NCBI GenBank assembly: GCA_951812525.1
Contig: OX638316.1
Coordinates: 1,314,506 to 1,378,505 of the forward strand
Length of the DNA stretch: 64,000 bases
Direction of reading: 5' to 3'
From: an uncultured Poribacteria bacterium
Lineage (GTDB): Bacteria; Poribacteria; WGA-4E; WGA-3G
The notes below the pieces were generated by a model. It was not told the origin of the DNA, made no database searches, and saw nothing but the letters and a program-made list of their open reading frames with translations. Positions 18,130-26,533 of the stretch are shown here, piece by piece. Each line of letters begins with the position of its first letter. The stretch's first letter is position 1. Made by a program: the position numbers and the translations under genes.

Positions 18130-18942
18130 ATGAACGTCCCAACAGAAATAGGCGATGTTGATGCAATTCTCGCCGAAACACCGGAAAAATTCCAGCGCAT
18201 CCTGCCAAAAGAAAATACAGTCCGCGTGCGGAACCTCATTAAACGCTATGAGATGGGCACGCAGACCGTTGATGCACTCCGCGGTGTTAATTTCCAAATT
18301 CAGCGCGGCGAATACATCTCAATCATGGGTCCCTCTGGCTCCGGAAAATCAACGCTCTTCAATATGATTGGCGGACTCGACAAACCCACTGAAGGCAGAG
18401 TCTACATCGACGAAGTAGACATCGCTCAGCTTGACGCGTACGAACTCGCATGGCTCCGCTGCCGAAAGATCGGTTATATCTTCCAAGCGTTTAACCTCAT
18501 CCCTGTCATGACAGCACTCGAAAACGTCTCTCTCCCGATGATTTTTGCTGGTATGAGTGCAGATGAAAGTAGAGAAAAGGCAGTCAGCCTGCTTGCCCTT
18601 GTCGGACTGGGTGACCGCGTGCAACACAAGCCGTTAGAACTCTCCGGTGGACAGCAACAGCGCGTTGCAATCGCACGCTCCCTCGCGAACGATCCAGCGA
18701 TTGTCCTCGCCGACGAGCCAACAGGAAACCTCGACACCAAAACCGGGTTAGAAATTATTGCCCTGCTTCGTCGACTTAATGCTGAAAATGGCGTAACCAT
18801 TATCACCGCAACGCACGACCACAAGATGTTAGATGTCTCCGACCGGATCTTCCACATGGCGGATGGAAAAGTCGATAAGATTGAATCTCGAGATGAGATC
18901 GACCTCCACGTCGGTAAATTAGACGGCGAAGAAGTCGGGTAA
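18130..18942 (+). CDS. LolD/MacB-type ABC transporter ATPase
   Basis: 270 residues with every ATPase motif: Walker A 'GPSGSGKST' (about 75), Q-loop in 'GYIFQAFNLIP', signature 'LSGGQQQRVAIARSL' (about 175), Walker B 'AIVLADEPTGNLD' and H-loop 'THD'. The sequence belongs to the subfamily that pairs with FtsX/MacB/LolC-type permeases. The FtsX-like core of the giant protein at 6637 is the obvious partner in the operon. About 30 extra N-terminal residues ('MNVPTEIGDVDAILAETPEK') precede the usual domain. AAGGAG lies about 8 bases before the ATG. Confidence 0.93.
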   Translation: MNVPTEIGDVDAILAETPEKFQRILPKENTVRVRNLIKRYEMGTQTVDALRGVNFQIQRGEYISIMGPSGSGKSTLFNMIGGLDKPTEGRVYIDEVDIAQLDAYELAWLRCRKIGYIFQAFNLIPVMTALENVSLPMIFAGMSADESREKAVSLLALVGLGDRVQHKPLELSGGQQQRVAIARSLANDPAIVLADEPTGNLDTKTGLEIIALLRRLNAENGVTIITATHDHKMLDVSDRIFHMADGKVDKIESRDEIDLHVGKLDGEEVG

Positions 18943-18999
18943 CCCTTTCTATTCAAGCGTAGGAGAGATTTCTAACCTCGACTTAATCGAAACATAGCA

Positions 19000-20115
19000 A
19001 TGAGCATCTATAAACGCCTCGGCATCCGCACAGTGATCAACGGTAACGCAACACTCACGCGACTCGGCGGTTCTATTATGCCGCCCGAGGTCGTTGCGGC
19101 GATGGCTGATGCATCGAAACACTTCGTAGACATCATCGAACTTCAAAAACGGGTCGGTGAAGAAATCGCGAAACTCACGCAGAACGAGGCAGCGTATGTT
19201 TCCTGCGGTGCCGCCGCTGCCTTGACGCTCAGCACTGCTGCGTGTGTCGCCGGGCTTGATGCTGCCAAGCGCGAAAAGTTACCACACCTCGACGATTCAA
19301 TGAAAAGCGAAGTCATTGTGCATCGCCACGGTCGTGTCGGATACGACTTTGCTGTCCGACAGGTCGGTATCACATTCGTAGAGATAGGCAACGAAAACGG
19401 CACAACACCCGATGAACTCGAAAACGCTATTACCGAGAAAACCGCTGCCATTTTCTACTTCGCTAACCCAAGTAGAGAACACCTCTGGGTCCCTTACGAA
19501 AAAGCCATCGCTATCGCCAAAAAGCACGGCGTGCCGCTTATTGTTGACGCCGCTGCGCAACTTCCACCCCCAGAAAACCTATGGCACTTCACGCAGATGG
19601 GCGCAGATTTAGCACTCTTCAGCGGGGGAAAAGGGTTACAAGGTCCACAGAGCAGCGGGTTAATCGTTGGAAAAAAATCGTTGATTGAGGCTATTGCCTT
19701 TAACGGACCACCGCACCCTTTTATCGGCAGAGGAATGAAGGTAGGCAAGGAAGAACTGGTAGGGCTCCTCGCAGCGGTGGAGTGGTATTTGAATCAGGAC
19801 CACAAAGAAATCCAACAATCTTACGAAGATCAGGTTACTTACTACGCTGAGATCTTCAAGGATATTCAAGGCATTACAGTGCACCGTAGTTTCCCATCTG
19901 AAGCTGGACAACCAATGCCCCGAACCGAAATCCGATTTGATGCCGAACAACTCAGCATTACACGAGACGAAATCCTCCAGCAGCTCCAAACAGGCGATCC
20001 CACCATTGACATTGCAGGCGCAGGTGAAAACGGCGTAGTTATCAACGGACAAACCCTAATGCCGGGAGAAGTAGAAATTATCGCCAACAGATTAAAGGAA
20101 ATTTTAGGAAAATAG
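19000..20115 (+). CDS. SelA-like PLP-dependent enzyme
   Basis: 371 residues of the fold-type I PLP family related to L-seryl-tRNA(Sec) selenium transferase and D-glucosaminate-6-phosphate ammonia-lyase. The Schiff-base lysine is probably K211 in 'LFSGGKGLQGPQSSGLIVGK', with the PLP-binding Asp in 'PLIVDAAAQLPP'. The N-terminus ('LGIRTVINGNATLTRLGGSI') is typical of the non-selenium members, so an amino-acid or amino-sugar lyase/transferase role is more likely than tRNA modification. No selD or selB gene is nearby. The stop is one base before the start of the UPF0173 gene, which suggests coupled translation. Confidence 0.85.
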   Translation: MSIYKRLGIRTVINGNATLTRLGGSIMPPEVVAAMADASKHFVDIIELQKRVGEEIAKLTQNEAAYVSCGAAAALTLSTAACVAGLDAAKREKLPHLDDSMKSEVIVHRHGRVGYDFAVRQVGITFVEIGNENGTTPDELENAITEKTAAIFYFANPSREHLWVPYEKAIAIAKKHGVPLIVDAAAQLPPPENLWHFTQMGADLALFSGGKGLQGPQSSGLIVGKKSLIEAIAFNGPPHPFIGRGMKVGKEELVGLLAAVEWYLNQDHKEIQQSYEDQVTYYAEIFKDIQGITVHRSFPSEAGQPMPRTEIRFDAEQLSITRDEILQQLQTGDPTIDIAGAGENGVVINGQTLMPGEVEIIANRLKEILGK

Positions 20116-20116
20116 G

Positions 20117-20827
20117 ATGAAACTTAACAACGGCATTCGTCTGACATGGCTCGGACATTCCACTTTCAAAATCGAAGCAGACGGGCAAACACTCCTCATA
20201 GACCCATGGGTAACCCACAACCCAGTGTGTCCTGATGCCCTCAAAACCTTTGATAGCCTTGATGTTATCCTCATAACGCACGGACACGCCGATCATATCA
20301 GTGATGCCGTGCCACTCGCCAAAACATATACACCCACAATCGTGTCGATTGTCGAAATCGCAGGGTGGCTTGGTAAACAGGGTGTCGAAAACACGATTGG
20401 GATGAACAAGGGTGGCACTGTCACAGTCGGCAACATAAAGGCAACAATGGTTTCAGCAAACCATAGTAGCAGCTTCACAGAAGAAAACGGCACGACTGTC
20501 TATTTGGGTGAACCTGCAGGCTACGTGATTGAATTTGGAAACGGCTACAAAATTTACCACGCTGGAGATACCAACGTCTTCGGCGACATGCACATCATCG
20601 GCGAGATCTACCAACCCGACTTAGCACTGCTTCCTATTGGCGACCATTTTACAATGGGACCGCGCGAAGCCGCTTACGCTGCACAATTATTGAACGTGCC
20701 AGCGATCCTACCCATCCACTATGGAACCTTCCCATTGTTGACAGGAACACCTGAAGAACTCCGTGAATTGACTGCATCTCAGGACGTAGAAATTATAGCA
20801 TTAGAAGTCGGGGAAACATTAGACTAA
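20117..20827 (+). CDS. UPF0173 metallo-beta-lactamase-fold hydrolase
   Basis: 236 residues. The metal-binding motif 'HGHADH' lies near residue 55 and further ligands appear in 'SANHSS', 'HAGDTN' and 'PIHYGTF'. The start 'NGIRLTWLGHSTFKIE' is characteristic of the UPF0173/UlaG-like group, whose natural substrates are mostly unknown. It begins one base after the PLP-enzyme stop, with AGGA in that gene's last codons serving as ribosome site. The two genes are likely one transcript. The 3' end overlaps the convergent gene at 20824 by four bases. Confidence 0.9.
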   Translation: MKLNNGIRLTWLGHSTFKIEADGQTLLIDPWVTHNPVCPDALKTFDSLDVILITHGHADHISDAVPLAKTYTPTIVSIVEIAGWLGKQGVENTIGMNKGGTVTVGNIKATMVSANHSSSFTEENGTTVYLGEPAGYVIEFGNGYKIYHAGDTNVFGDMHIIGEIYQPDLALLPIGDHFTMGPREAAYAAQLLNVPAILPIHYGTFPLLTGTPEELRELTASQDVEIIALEVGETLD

Positions 20828-21747
20828 ACTGTTTTCTGGGTGGGTTTCTTAAGCACTTCTTGATAGGGACTTTCTAACCCAAAGGCGTTGACAGACCTTA
20901 GCAGCTCTTGCGGATTGCCCGTATCATAACGGTTTCCTGCAACCCGATAACCGTACATGCCTTCCTGTTTTATCATTTCCGTCATCGCATCTCGCAACTG
21001 AACCTCGCCGTGCGTTAGGACCTGGTGCTTGTAGTTATAATCCAGAATGTCAAAGAGGAGAGGGGTAAGAAGGTCTATGCCGAAGTTGCAGAGATATTGT
21101 CCTTCTGGGATACCTTCGACGCGGAGATGTTCTTGTGCGTACCCAACAGTCGGTTTTTCGGAAATTTGTGCTAATGCATAAAGACGAGCGGATTCTACAG
21201 AAGGGTTCCCGTGAACAACACCATTGACAGAGAGTTCGCTCTCATGGCAGAGATCAAGACTCGTGACAGATTTCCCAAGCTCCACATAGACATCTGCAAG
21301 CTGCTTGGCACAAGAACCCTCTGTTTCTGAAATATAGAGATGGTCGCCAAGCAGAACTATGACCGGTTCACCTGCGGCGAAATCTCTTGCACAATAGATA
21401 GCATGCCCAAACCCTTCCGGTTCCGCCTGAATTGCGAAATGCAACCGCTCGCCTATTTCTTCCAGACGATCCGCCTGTGCTGCCAACTCCGACTTTTCAC
21501 GAATCGCAGCAGCAACGTTGCCAGAGAAATAGTCGGCAATTGGCGCAACCTGTTGAGGCTGAGCGACGAGACACACCTCTTCCACGCCTGCCGCCAACGC
21601 CTCCTCAATAATCAACTGAATGATCGGCTTTGCGAACCCATCCTGATCGATAATTGGAAAGAGCGCTTTTGGCACGGCTTTCGTGGCGGGGAAAAGGCGT
21701 GTCCCATATCCAGCAATAGGAATAACTGCCTTCTGAATTCGTTGCAT
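20824..21747 (-). CDS. galU: UTP-glucose-1-phosphate uridylyltransferase
   Basis: 307 residues. The nucleotidyltransferase signature 'IPIAGYGTRLFPATKAVPKA' sits at the N-terminus, followed by 'ALFPIIDQ', 'GFGHAIYCARDF' and 'VIVLLGDHLY'. This is the GalU layout: UTP plus glucose-1-phosphate gives UDP-glucose for cell-surface polysaccharides. The length matches GalU. Related dTDP/GDP-sugar pyrophosphorylases are possible, but the KAVPKALFPI form favours GalU. It follows the LamG gene by seven bases on the same strand and is probably co-transcribed from the promoter at 22619-22648. Confidence 0.85.
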   Translation of the reverse strand: MQRIQKAVIPIAGYGTRLFPATKAVPKALFPIIDQDGFAKPIIQLIIEEALAAGVEEVCLVAQPQQVAPIADYFSGNVAAAIREKSELAAQADRLEEIGERLHFAIQAEPEGFGHAIYCARDFAAGEPVIVLLGDHLYISETEGSCAKQLADVYVELGKSVTSLDLCHESELSVNGVVHGNPSVESARLYALAQISEKPTVGYAQEHLRVEGIPEGQYLCNFGIDLLTPLLFDILDYNYKHQVLTHGEVQLRDAMTEMIKQEGMYGYRVAGNRYDTGNPQELLRSVNAFGLESPYQEVLKKPTQKTV

Positions 21748-21754
21748 ACGATTC

Positions 21755-22525
21755 TTAATTTCTCAAGTCCTTGAGGTACCCCCAAGTGGTAGAGAGTTTT
21801 CCAGCAGGCTCAACAGGCAATTGATCGCTTTGGGACTCAAAATTCTGCATAACCTCTTTTTCGTCAAGAATCCGATCGTAAATACGGACATTATCAATCA
21901 TACCGGTTAGGTATCTGCCATCGTGTTCACTGCCAATCCGACGCTCATCCATGTTTTCGGGGGTCGTCCCAGAATTGCCTTCATCAACCAACTCACCATC
22001 AACATAGAGCTTAAGCTCATTATCTTTGGTATTGCTGGTGTAAATGATGTGATACCAAACTTCGTTCTCGCCTGCCAAGCGGATCTTAACACCGTCGTTC
22101 TTATGGACCTGGATTTGATTACCTTCAAATTTGAAATGGACCTTGCCTGGTGCCCACTGCCACGTCGACACAATACCTTGAATAGGACCAAAAGACCCCT
22201 CCAAAGCGTAGCATTCAATAGTAACGTGATCAAACTCACCAAGCGCTGGGATTTCAACGTAGTTATCCGGCTTCCCTTCAAACTCTAACGCCTCTCCACT
22301 GCCATCGGTCGCACCGTCGACAGATTTGAGGTTGCCTACGAGTTCTGCATCGTTGCCACCAAAGACATCTTTGACAACCTTACCATCAATATCCGCCTCA
22401 TTGAGCGTATACATAGCGACAAGCCCGTCTGTTACAAAATCTTGAGCATCAGCGGCACTAACATACCAGAACATGGTAAGGAGTAAACCGAGGATGCAAA
22501 TTGCGCTCATATTCCTTAGAATCAT
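21755..22525 (-). CDS. Secreted LamG-domain protein
   Basis: 256 residues with a signal peptide (about 1-27, ending SAADAQD). The rest is one concanavalin-like LamG domain: 'LVAMYTLNEADIDGKVVKDV', 'HVTIECYALEG', 'VWYHIIYTSN', 'ELKLYVDGELVDEGNS' and 'LTGMIDNVRIYDRILDEKEV'. Such domains bind carbohydrates or proteins on the cell surface. AAGGAG lies seven bases before the ATG. A 10-bp hairpin (22556-22582) lies in the 5' leader. It precedes galU in the same transcript. Confidence 0.85.
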   Translation of the reverse strand: MILRNMSAICILGLLLTMFWYVSAADAQDFVTDGLVAMYTLNEADIDGKVVKDVFGGNDAELVGNLKSVDGATDGSGEALEFEGKPDNYVEIPALGEFDHVTIECYALEGSFGPIQGIVSTWQWAPGKVHFKFEGNQIQVHKNDGVKIRLAGENEVWYHIIYTSNTKDNELKLYVDGELVDEGNSGTTPENMDERRIGSEHDGRYLTGMIDNVRIYDRILDEKEVMQNFESQSDQLPVEPAGKLSTTWGYLKDLRN

Positions 22526-22555
22526 CTGAATCTCTCCTTAATGTAAAGCAAAGAC

Positions 22556-22582
22556 AAATTTTGCCGCGTGTGGGCAAAATTT
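22556..22582 (-). promoter_or_regulatory. Leader hairpin ahead of the LamG gene
   Basis: A 10-bp perfect inverted repeat (AAATTTTGCC at 22556-22565 with GGCAAAATTT at 22573-22582, 7-base loop) lies between the promoter and the LamG start. It may stabilise the message or act as an attenuator. There is only a short T-rich stretch after it on the minus strand. Confidence 0.45.
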
Positions 22583-22618
22583 TCTTTTAGAAATTAGGTT
22601 TCATGCAAATCTTTATAC

Positions 22619-22648
22619 ATTCTACCTTATAGATGCTCCATTTGTCAA
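22619..22648 (-). promoter_or_regulatory. Sigma70-like promoter for LamG-galU
   Basis: Read on the minus strand: TTGACA (22648-22643), 18 bases, TAGAAT (22624-22619). It lies about 95 bases ahead of the LamG start and after the stop of the ABC ATPase gene. Confidence 0.55.
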
Positions 22649-22657
22649 GCCAATCGC

Positions 22658-23674
22658 CTATGCATCCGGAGATAGCGACTCCCCCAATTTACGCTCAAGC
22701 GTGAGATTATCCTCATAAACAGTCTTGATTAAGTCCTCAATATCGGGTTCCTGAATCGATACATCTACTATTCTGAACTTCTTAAGGATCGCACCAATGA
22801 GATCCGCTGCGCTAATCTCTTCTGGGGAGAACCGATACTGCACGCGAGCATCTTCCTGATACACAACATGCGCATTGGGAATACTGACATCTGGATAGAC
22901 TTCAGCGTAATCCACACTCAAAAGACGTTCTGTTGAAAGCAATCGTCGAAGTGTGGTCAGTTCCCCGTCAAAGCGGAGTCGGGCGTTGTCAATGAGAATA
23001 ACGCGCTTGCACAACCTCTCGACATCGTCCAAATCGTGTGTTGTTAACACAACCGTCACCTGCCGTTCAGCGTTAATTTGCTGGATAAACTGTCGAATAC
23101 GTGCTTTCGCAACCACATCTAAACCGATAGTCGGTTCGTCAAGGAACAGTACATCTGGATTGTGGAGTAGCGCAGCAGCAATGTCCGCACGCATCCGTTG
23201 ACCGAGACTCAACTGGCGGACAGGCGTCTGGAAAAAATCACCGAGGTTAAGCAATTCGTCAAACATCTCTACATTCTGGCGGTATTGTGCCTGCGGAATC
23301 CGATAGATACGCTGTAGCAACTCAAACGATTCTTGCACCGGCAGATCAAACCACAGATGTGAGCGCTGTCCAAATACAACACCGATATGTTTGGCGTTCT
23401 CCTTCCGCTGCCGATGTGGGATATAACCATTCACAGTCACATGACCCGATGAAGGCACCAAAATACCGGTCAACATCTTGATAGTCGTTGACTTCCCCGC
23501 ACCGTTCGGACCTAAATATCCCACGATTTCACCGCGGGCAACAGTGAAAGAGACCCGATCCACTGCTTGAACATTCCGGTGTTTGCGAGAAAAGAGATTC
23601 ACAAAACTCCCGAAAAATCCTTTGCGGTGATGATAGACTTTGAAGGTTTTACTCAGATTATCAACTTCAATCAT
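22658..23674 (-). CDS. ABC-2 exporter ATP-binding protein
   Basis: 338 residues. Walker A is 'YLGPNGAGKSTTIKML' (about 55), signature 'LSLGQRMRADIAAALL' (about 158), Walker B 'VLFLDEPTIGLD' (about 178) and H-loop 'TTHDLDDVERL'. About 90 extra C-terminal residues follow the ATPase core. This subfamily partners with DUF990-type ABC-2 permeases, and two such permeases lie directly upstream on the same strand. The three genes form a complete heteromeric exporter. The substrate (drug, lipid or saccharide) cannot be read from sequence. Confidence 0.92.
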   Translation of the reverse strand: MIEVDNLSKTFKVYHHRKGFFGSFVNLFSRKHRNVQAVDRVSFTVARGEIVGYLGPNGAGKSTTIKMLTGILVPSSGHVTVNGYIPHRQRKENAKHIGVVFGQRSHLWFDLPVQESFELLQRIYRIPQAQYRQNVEMFDELLNLGDFFQTPVRQLSLGQRMRADIAAALLHNPDVLFLDEPTIGLDVVAKARIRQFIQQINAERQVTVVLTTHDLDDVERLCKRVILIDNARLRFDGELTTLRRLLSTERLLSVDYAEVYPDVSIPNAHVVYQEDARVQYRFSPEEISAADLIGAILKKFRIVDVSIQEPDIEDLIKTVYEDNLTLERKLGESLSPDA

Positions 23675-23757
23675 CGATTTTCCTTATGTGTTCACACTAA
23701 GACCCAACATCCTCTCTCCTTACGCCTACAAACTGCACATACCAGAAACCTTTCTCG

Positions 23758-24558
23758 CTAATGTCCGGTGCTCTGATAGCGTAAAACCCCCCATCTCCAG
23801 AACAGCATAGTGATACCGAGAAAGAGGAAACCTGCGAAAGGTGCTAATACGACACCAATCGGCGAGGCACCTAATGATTCAATTTTTCCCAAAAGAAAAA
23901 GGGACGGAAAATAGTTAACACACGCAAGAGGAACAACAAAGGTGAAGAAATGCCGAAACCACCATCGATAAATGGAAAACGGATAACTGCCCATGAATAC
24001 ACCGCCGTTCGTAAAAATATTAATAATCTCAATAGATTGGACAGTCCAGAAACAGCTCGTTGCACCGATGACGAAGAGACCGATAAAAAAGCAGGTCCCG
24101 CTCATCAACGAAATCAATAGATACCCCACCTTGGTAAACGACCACGATATAGTTAACTGCGAATTGGCAATGAGCAAGACAACCAGTGCTTGTGCTATTC
24201 GCCCTAATCGGCGAAGCAGAAATTCATGTGAAAAAACTTGATAGAAAGTACCGAGAGGTCGGATGAGTATTGTATCAAAATCGCCGCGCAAAATACTTCT
24301 CTGAAAGACATCAAACCCCCTGCCAAACATTTCAGCAAGAGCAAAACAGATACCAATCATGCCATAGAGAAATCCGACTTCCCACAGACTCCATCCCGCC
24401 AACTGCTTGAAACGGTTAAAGAGAAGAGCAATCATGAAAAAATCGATGACGGAGATGCTGGCTTGGGAAAATAGTTCAAAGACAAACGAGAGACGATACT
24501 CCATCTGCGAGCGGATACGAAGTTTGACAAAATGGAAGTAGAGTGAAAGATGGTGCAT
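23758..24558 (-). CDS. ABC-2 family permease (second subunit)
   Basis: 266 residues from ATG 24558 ('MHHLSLYFHFVKLRIRSQME'). An upstream in-frame ATG at 24654 would overlap the preceding permease gene by 79 bases and add 32 residues unlike the family, so I reject it. Six membrane helices and the phrase 'RGDFDTILIRPLGTFYQVFS' match the DUF990/ABC2_membrane_6 permeases. It begins 17 bases after the stop of the first permease and pairs with it and with the ATPase at 22658. Confidence 0.85.
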   Translation of the reverse strand: MHHLSLYFHFVKLRIRSQMEYRLSFVFELFSQASISVIDFFMIALLFNRFKQLAGWSLWEVGFLYGMIGICFALAEMFGRGFDVFQRSILRGDFDTILIRPLGTFYQVFSHEFLLRRLGRIAQALVVLLIANSQLTISWSFTKVGYLLISLMSGTCFFIGLFVIGATSCFWTVQSIEIINIFTNGGVFMGSYPFSIYRWWFRHFFTFVVPLACVNYFPSLFLLGKIESLGASPIGVVLAPFAGFLFLGITMLFWRWGVLRYQSTGH

Positions 24559-24575
24559 CTTTTTTGAAATACCGA

Positions 24576-25391
24576 CTAACCGCCTTGTATAACCAACTTC
24601 GAAAATCCACGGGTTAAAAGAAAACGTCCCAATCCAAGAAAAAAGAGGCTCCACGCCATCTGTTTACCTATAGCAATCCAGATCTTGATACCCGTAATCT
24701 TGCCCAAATAGATACTAAATGGAACATCAATCAACCCTTCAAACGGCAGCCACCTCGCGATGTATGCCAACCATTCGGGCCATAACACAATCGGAACTAA
24801 CATTCCAGAAAATAAGGTAATTATGGCATAAGACATCCCAGAGATCCCCGATGTATCCAGCGTCCAGAACCCGGTGCTAAAAATTGTTATCGTGATCGCA
24901 GCACTCATGAAAATAGAGAGTATCATTGAAACCGCAAACGCCATTAAGACGGTGGGATGCTGTGGGATTACAACCTCGAAGAAGAGAAGGCTGATTAGAA
25001 AGGTCGGAAGTCCGCGCATGAATAAGTAATAGTAGGCTCTCCCACATTCATCCGCGAACCAATATGTCTGAAAGTCAACAGGTTTTGTTAATTGGAGAAC
25101 GACATCACCACTTTTAATCGCTTCTGTAACTTCAGAGGACGTGCCCCAAAACGGCATGACCATAAAAAAAACCTGACAAAGGACGAAATAGGTAATAATT
25201 TCGTCCAGATTGAGAGGTAATGGACCGGGGCGTGCTGCGTAGAAGGCGGTATAGACAAAAATCTGCACCAGTAGAAAGAAGAAATTGGTAGTTAAACCGG
25301 CAAGGTTCGCAACCCGATACTGCATTCGCTTCTGGAATGATTTCCCTGCAAATGCCAGATAGACATGGAATGCGAAATAAAGGGATTTCAT
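24576..25391 (-). CDS. ABC-2 family permease (first subunit)
   Basis: 271 residues with about six membrane helices. The conserved 'EAIKSGDVVLQLTKPVDFQT' loop is the DUF990/ABC2_membrane_6 hallmark and is shared in form with the neighbour at 23758. Its ATG overlaps the stop of the upstream Gfo/Idh gene by four bases (ATGA), so translation is probably coupled to that enzyme. Confidence 0.87.
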   Translation of the reverse strand: MKSLYFAFHVYLAFAGKSFQKRMQYRVANLAGLTTNFFFLLVQIFVYTAFYAARPGPLPLNLDEIITYFVLCQVFFMVMPFWGTSSEVTEAIKSGDVVLQLTKPVDFQTYWFADECGRAYYYLFMRGLPTFLISLLFFEVVIPQHPTVLMAFAVSMILSIFMSAAITITIFSTGFWTLDTSGISGMSYAIITLFSGMLVPIVLWPEWLAYIARWLPFEGLIDVPFSIYLGKITGIKIWIAIGKQMAWSLFFLGLGRFLLTRGFSKLVIQGG

Positions 25392-26434
25392 CCGGTCGCG
25401 ATACTTAAATCTGCGATAGGTACAGACCGTCCCTTCTGCGCAGATTCGTAAATACCGTCAAGCATCTGCATCAGCATGATGCCCTGGTCTGCTGAGGAGA
25501 TAGGCTCCTTCCCATCGACTATGCACCCGACGAAGTGTTTCACCTCTTCGTCAAAACTGTTAATCGACGGCGCGTTAAGCGGTTTATCTAGCTCTTTGCC
25601 ATCTTCTTCCGTATAAAGTGTAAAGGGACTGAGCGTTGCTCCCGCTTTCGTTCCCGACACTTTAATGTAGTTGTCACCCGGTAGGTTCAACGCCCACGTC
25701 GTTTCAAGAATAATCGTCGCGCCGTTCTCAAAGCGGATCTGGGCAAATGTTGCATCATCAACATCGTACTTAATATCGTCGGGGACGAGATGTCCAAAGA
25801 GAGAATACGATGTTCCCATAACCTCCACGGGTCTCGGAGAGCCCATTAGCCACCAGACACAATCTAAGGCATGAACGCCGATGTCTATAAGCGCACCGCC
25901 ACCTGAGCGTTCCTTATCGACAAACCAGCCTTCTCTACCCACGGGAACACCGCGCCGTCGAACATAACCGGCTTTACCAAAGTAAACTTCGCCCAGTTCG
26001 CCTTCTCGCACCAACTGTTTGAGCGTTTGGGTACTCCCATCAAATCGCTGCACGAGAGCATACATTAGCGTTTTATCGTTTTCGGCGGCAGCATCAGCCA
26101 TCGCTTTTGCTTCCTGAGCACTCCGAGCAGGTGGTTTCTCACAAAGCACATGTTTACCAGCATTTAACGCATCAATCGAAATAGGGGCGTGCAGGAAATT
26201 TGGCAGACAAACGCTAACAGCATCAATATCGCTGTTTTCCAACATTTCCAGATGATTTGTATAGACACGCGGTATTTTATACTCCGTCGCAACCTCTCGG
26301 GTATGTCCCTTATCCAGGTCACAGACAGCAATAACTTCTGAACGTGGGTCGGCAATATAGCCTTTGAGATGTTGAATCCCGGGCCAACCGAGTCCGACCA
26401 CAGCCGCGCCGACTTTCGTTGTCTGATTCGCCAC
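25388..26434 (-). CDS. Gfo/Idh/MocA-family oxidoreductase
   Basis: 348 residues. An N-terminal Rossmann fold ('AAVVGLGWPGIQHLKGYIAD') is followed by 'VSVCLPNFLHAP' and the catalytic-Lys motif 'KHVLCEKPPAR' near residue 95. The C-terminal alpha/beta domain includes 'GGALIDIGVHALDCVWWLMG'. Members oxidise or reduce sugars and cyclitols with NAD(P). Its stop overlaps the ABC permease start by four bases, which suggests the exported compound and this dehydrogenase are connected, but that is inference. Confidence 0.9.
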   Translation of the reverse strand: MANQTTKVGAAVVGLGWPGIQHLKGYIADPRSEVIAVCDLDKGHTREVATEYKIPRVYTNHLEMLENSDIDAVSVCLPNFLHAPISIDALNAGKHVLCEKPPARSAQEAKAMADAAAENDKTLMYALVQRFDGSTQTLKQLVREGELGEVYFGKAGYVRRRGVPVGREGWFVDKERSGGGALIDIGVHALDCVWWLMGSPRPVEVMGTSYSLFGHLVPDDIKYDVDDATFAQIRFENGATIILETTWALNLPGDNYIKVSGTKAGATLSPFTLYTEEDGKELDKPLNAPSINSFDEEVKHFVGCIVDGKEPISSADQGIMLMQMLDGIYESAQKGRSVPIADLSIATG

Positions 26435-26533
26435 AGCACGTGCTCCTTTACTTTTTGATGTAGTGTGTAAGCCGAAACTTGCTACTCAAATCTCCACAAG
26501 GTTCGGTTTCGGAAAGTTTGAAATGATGTGATT

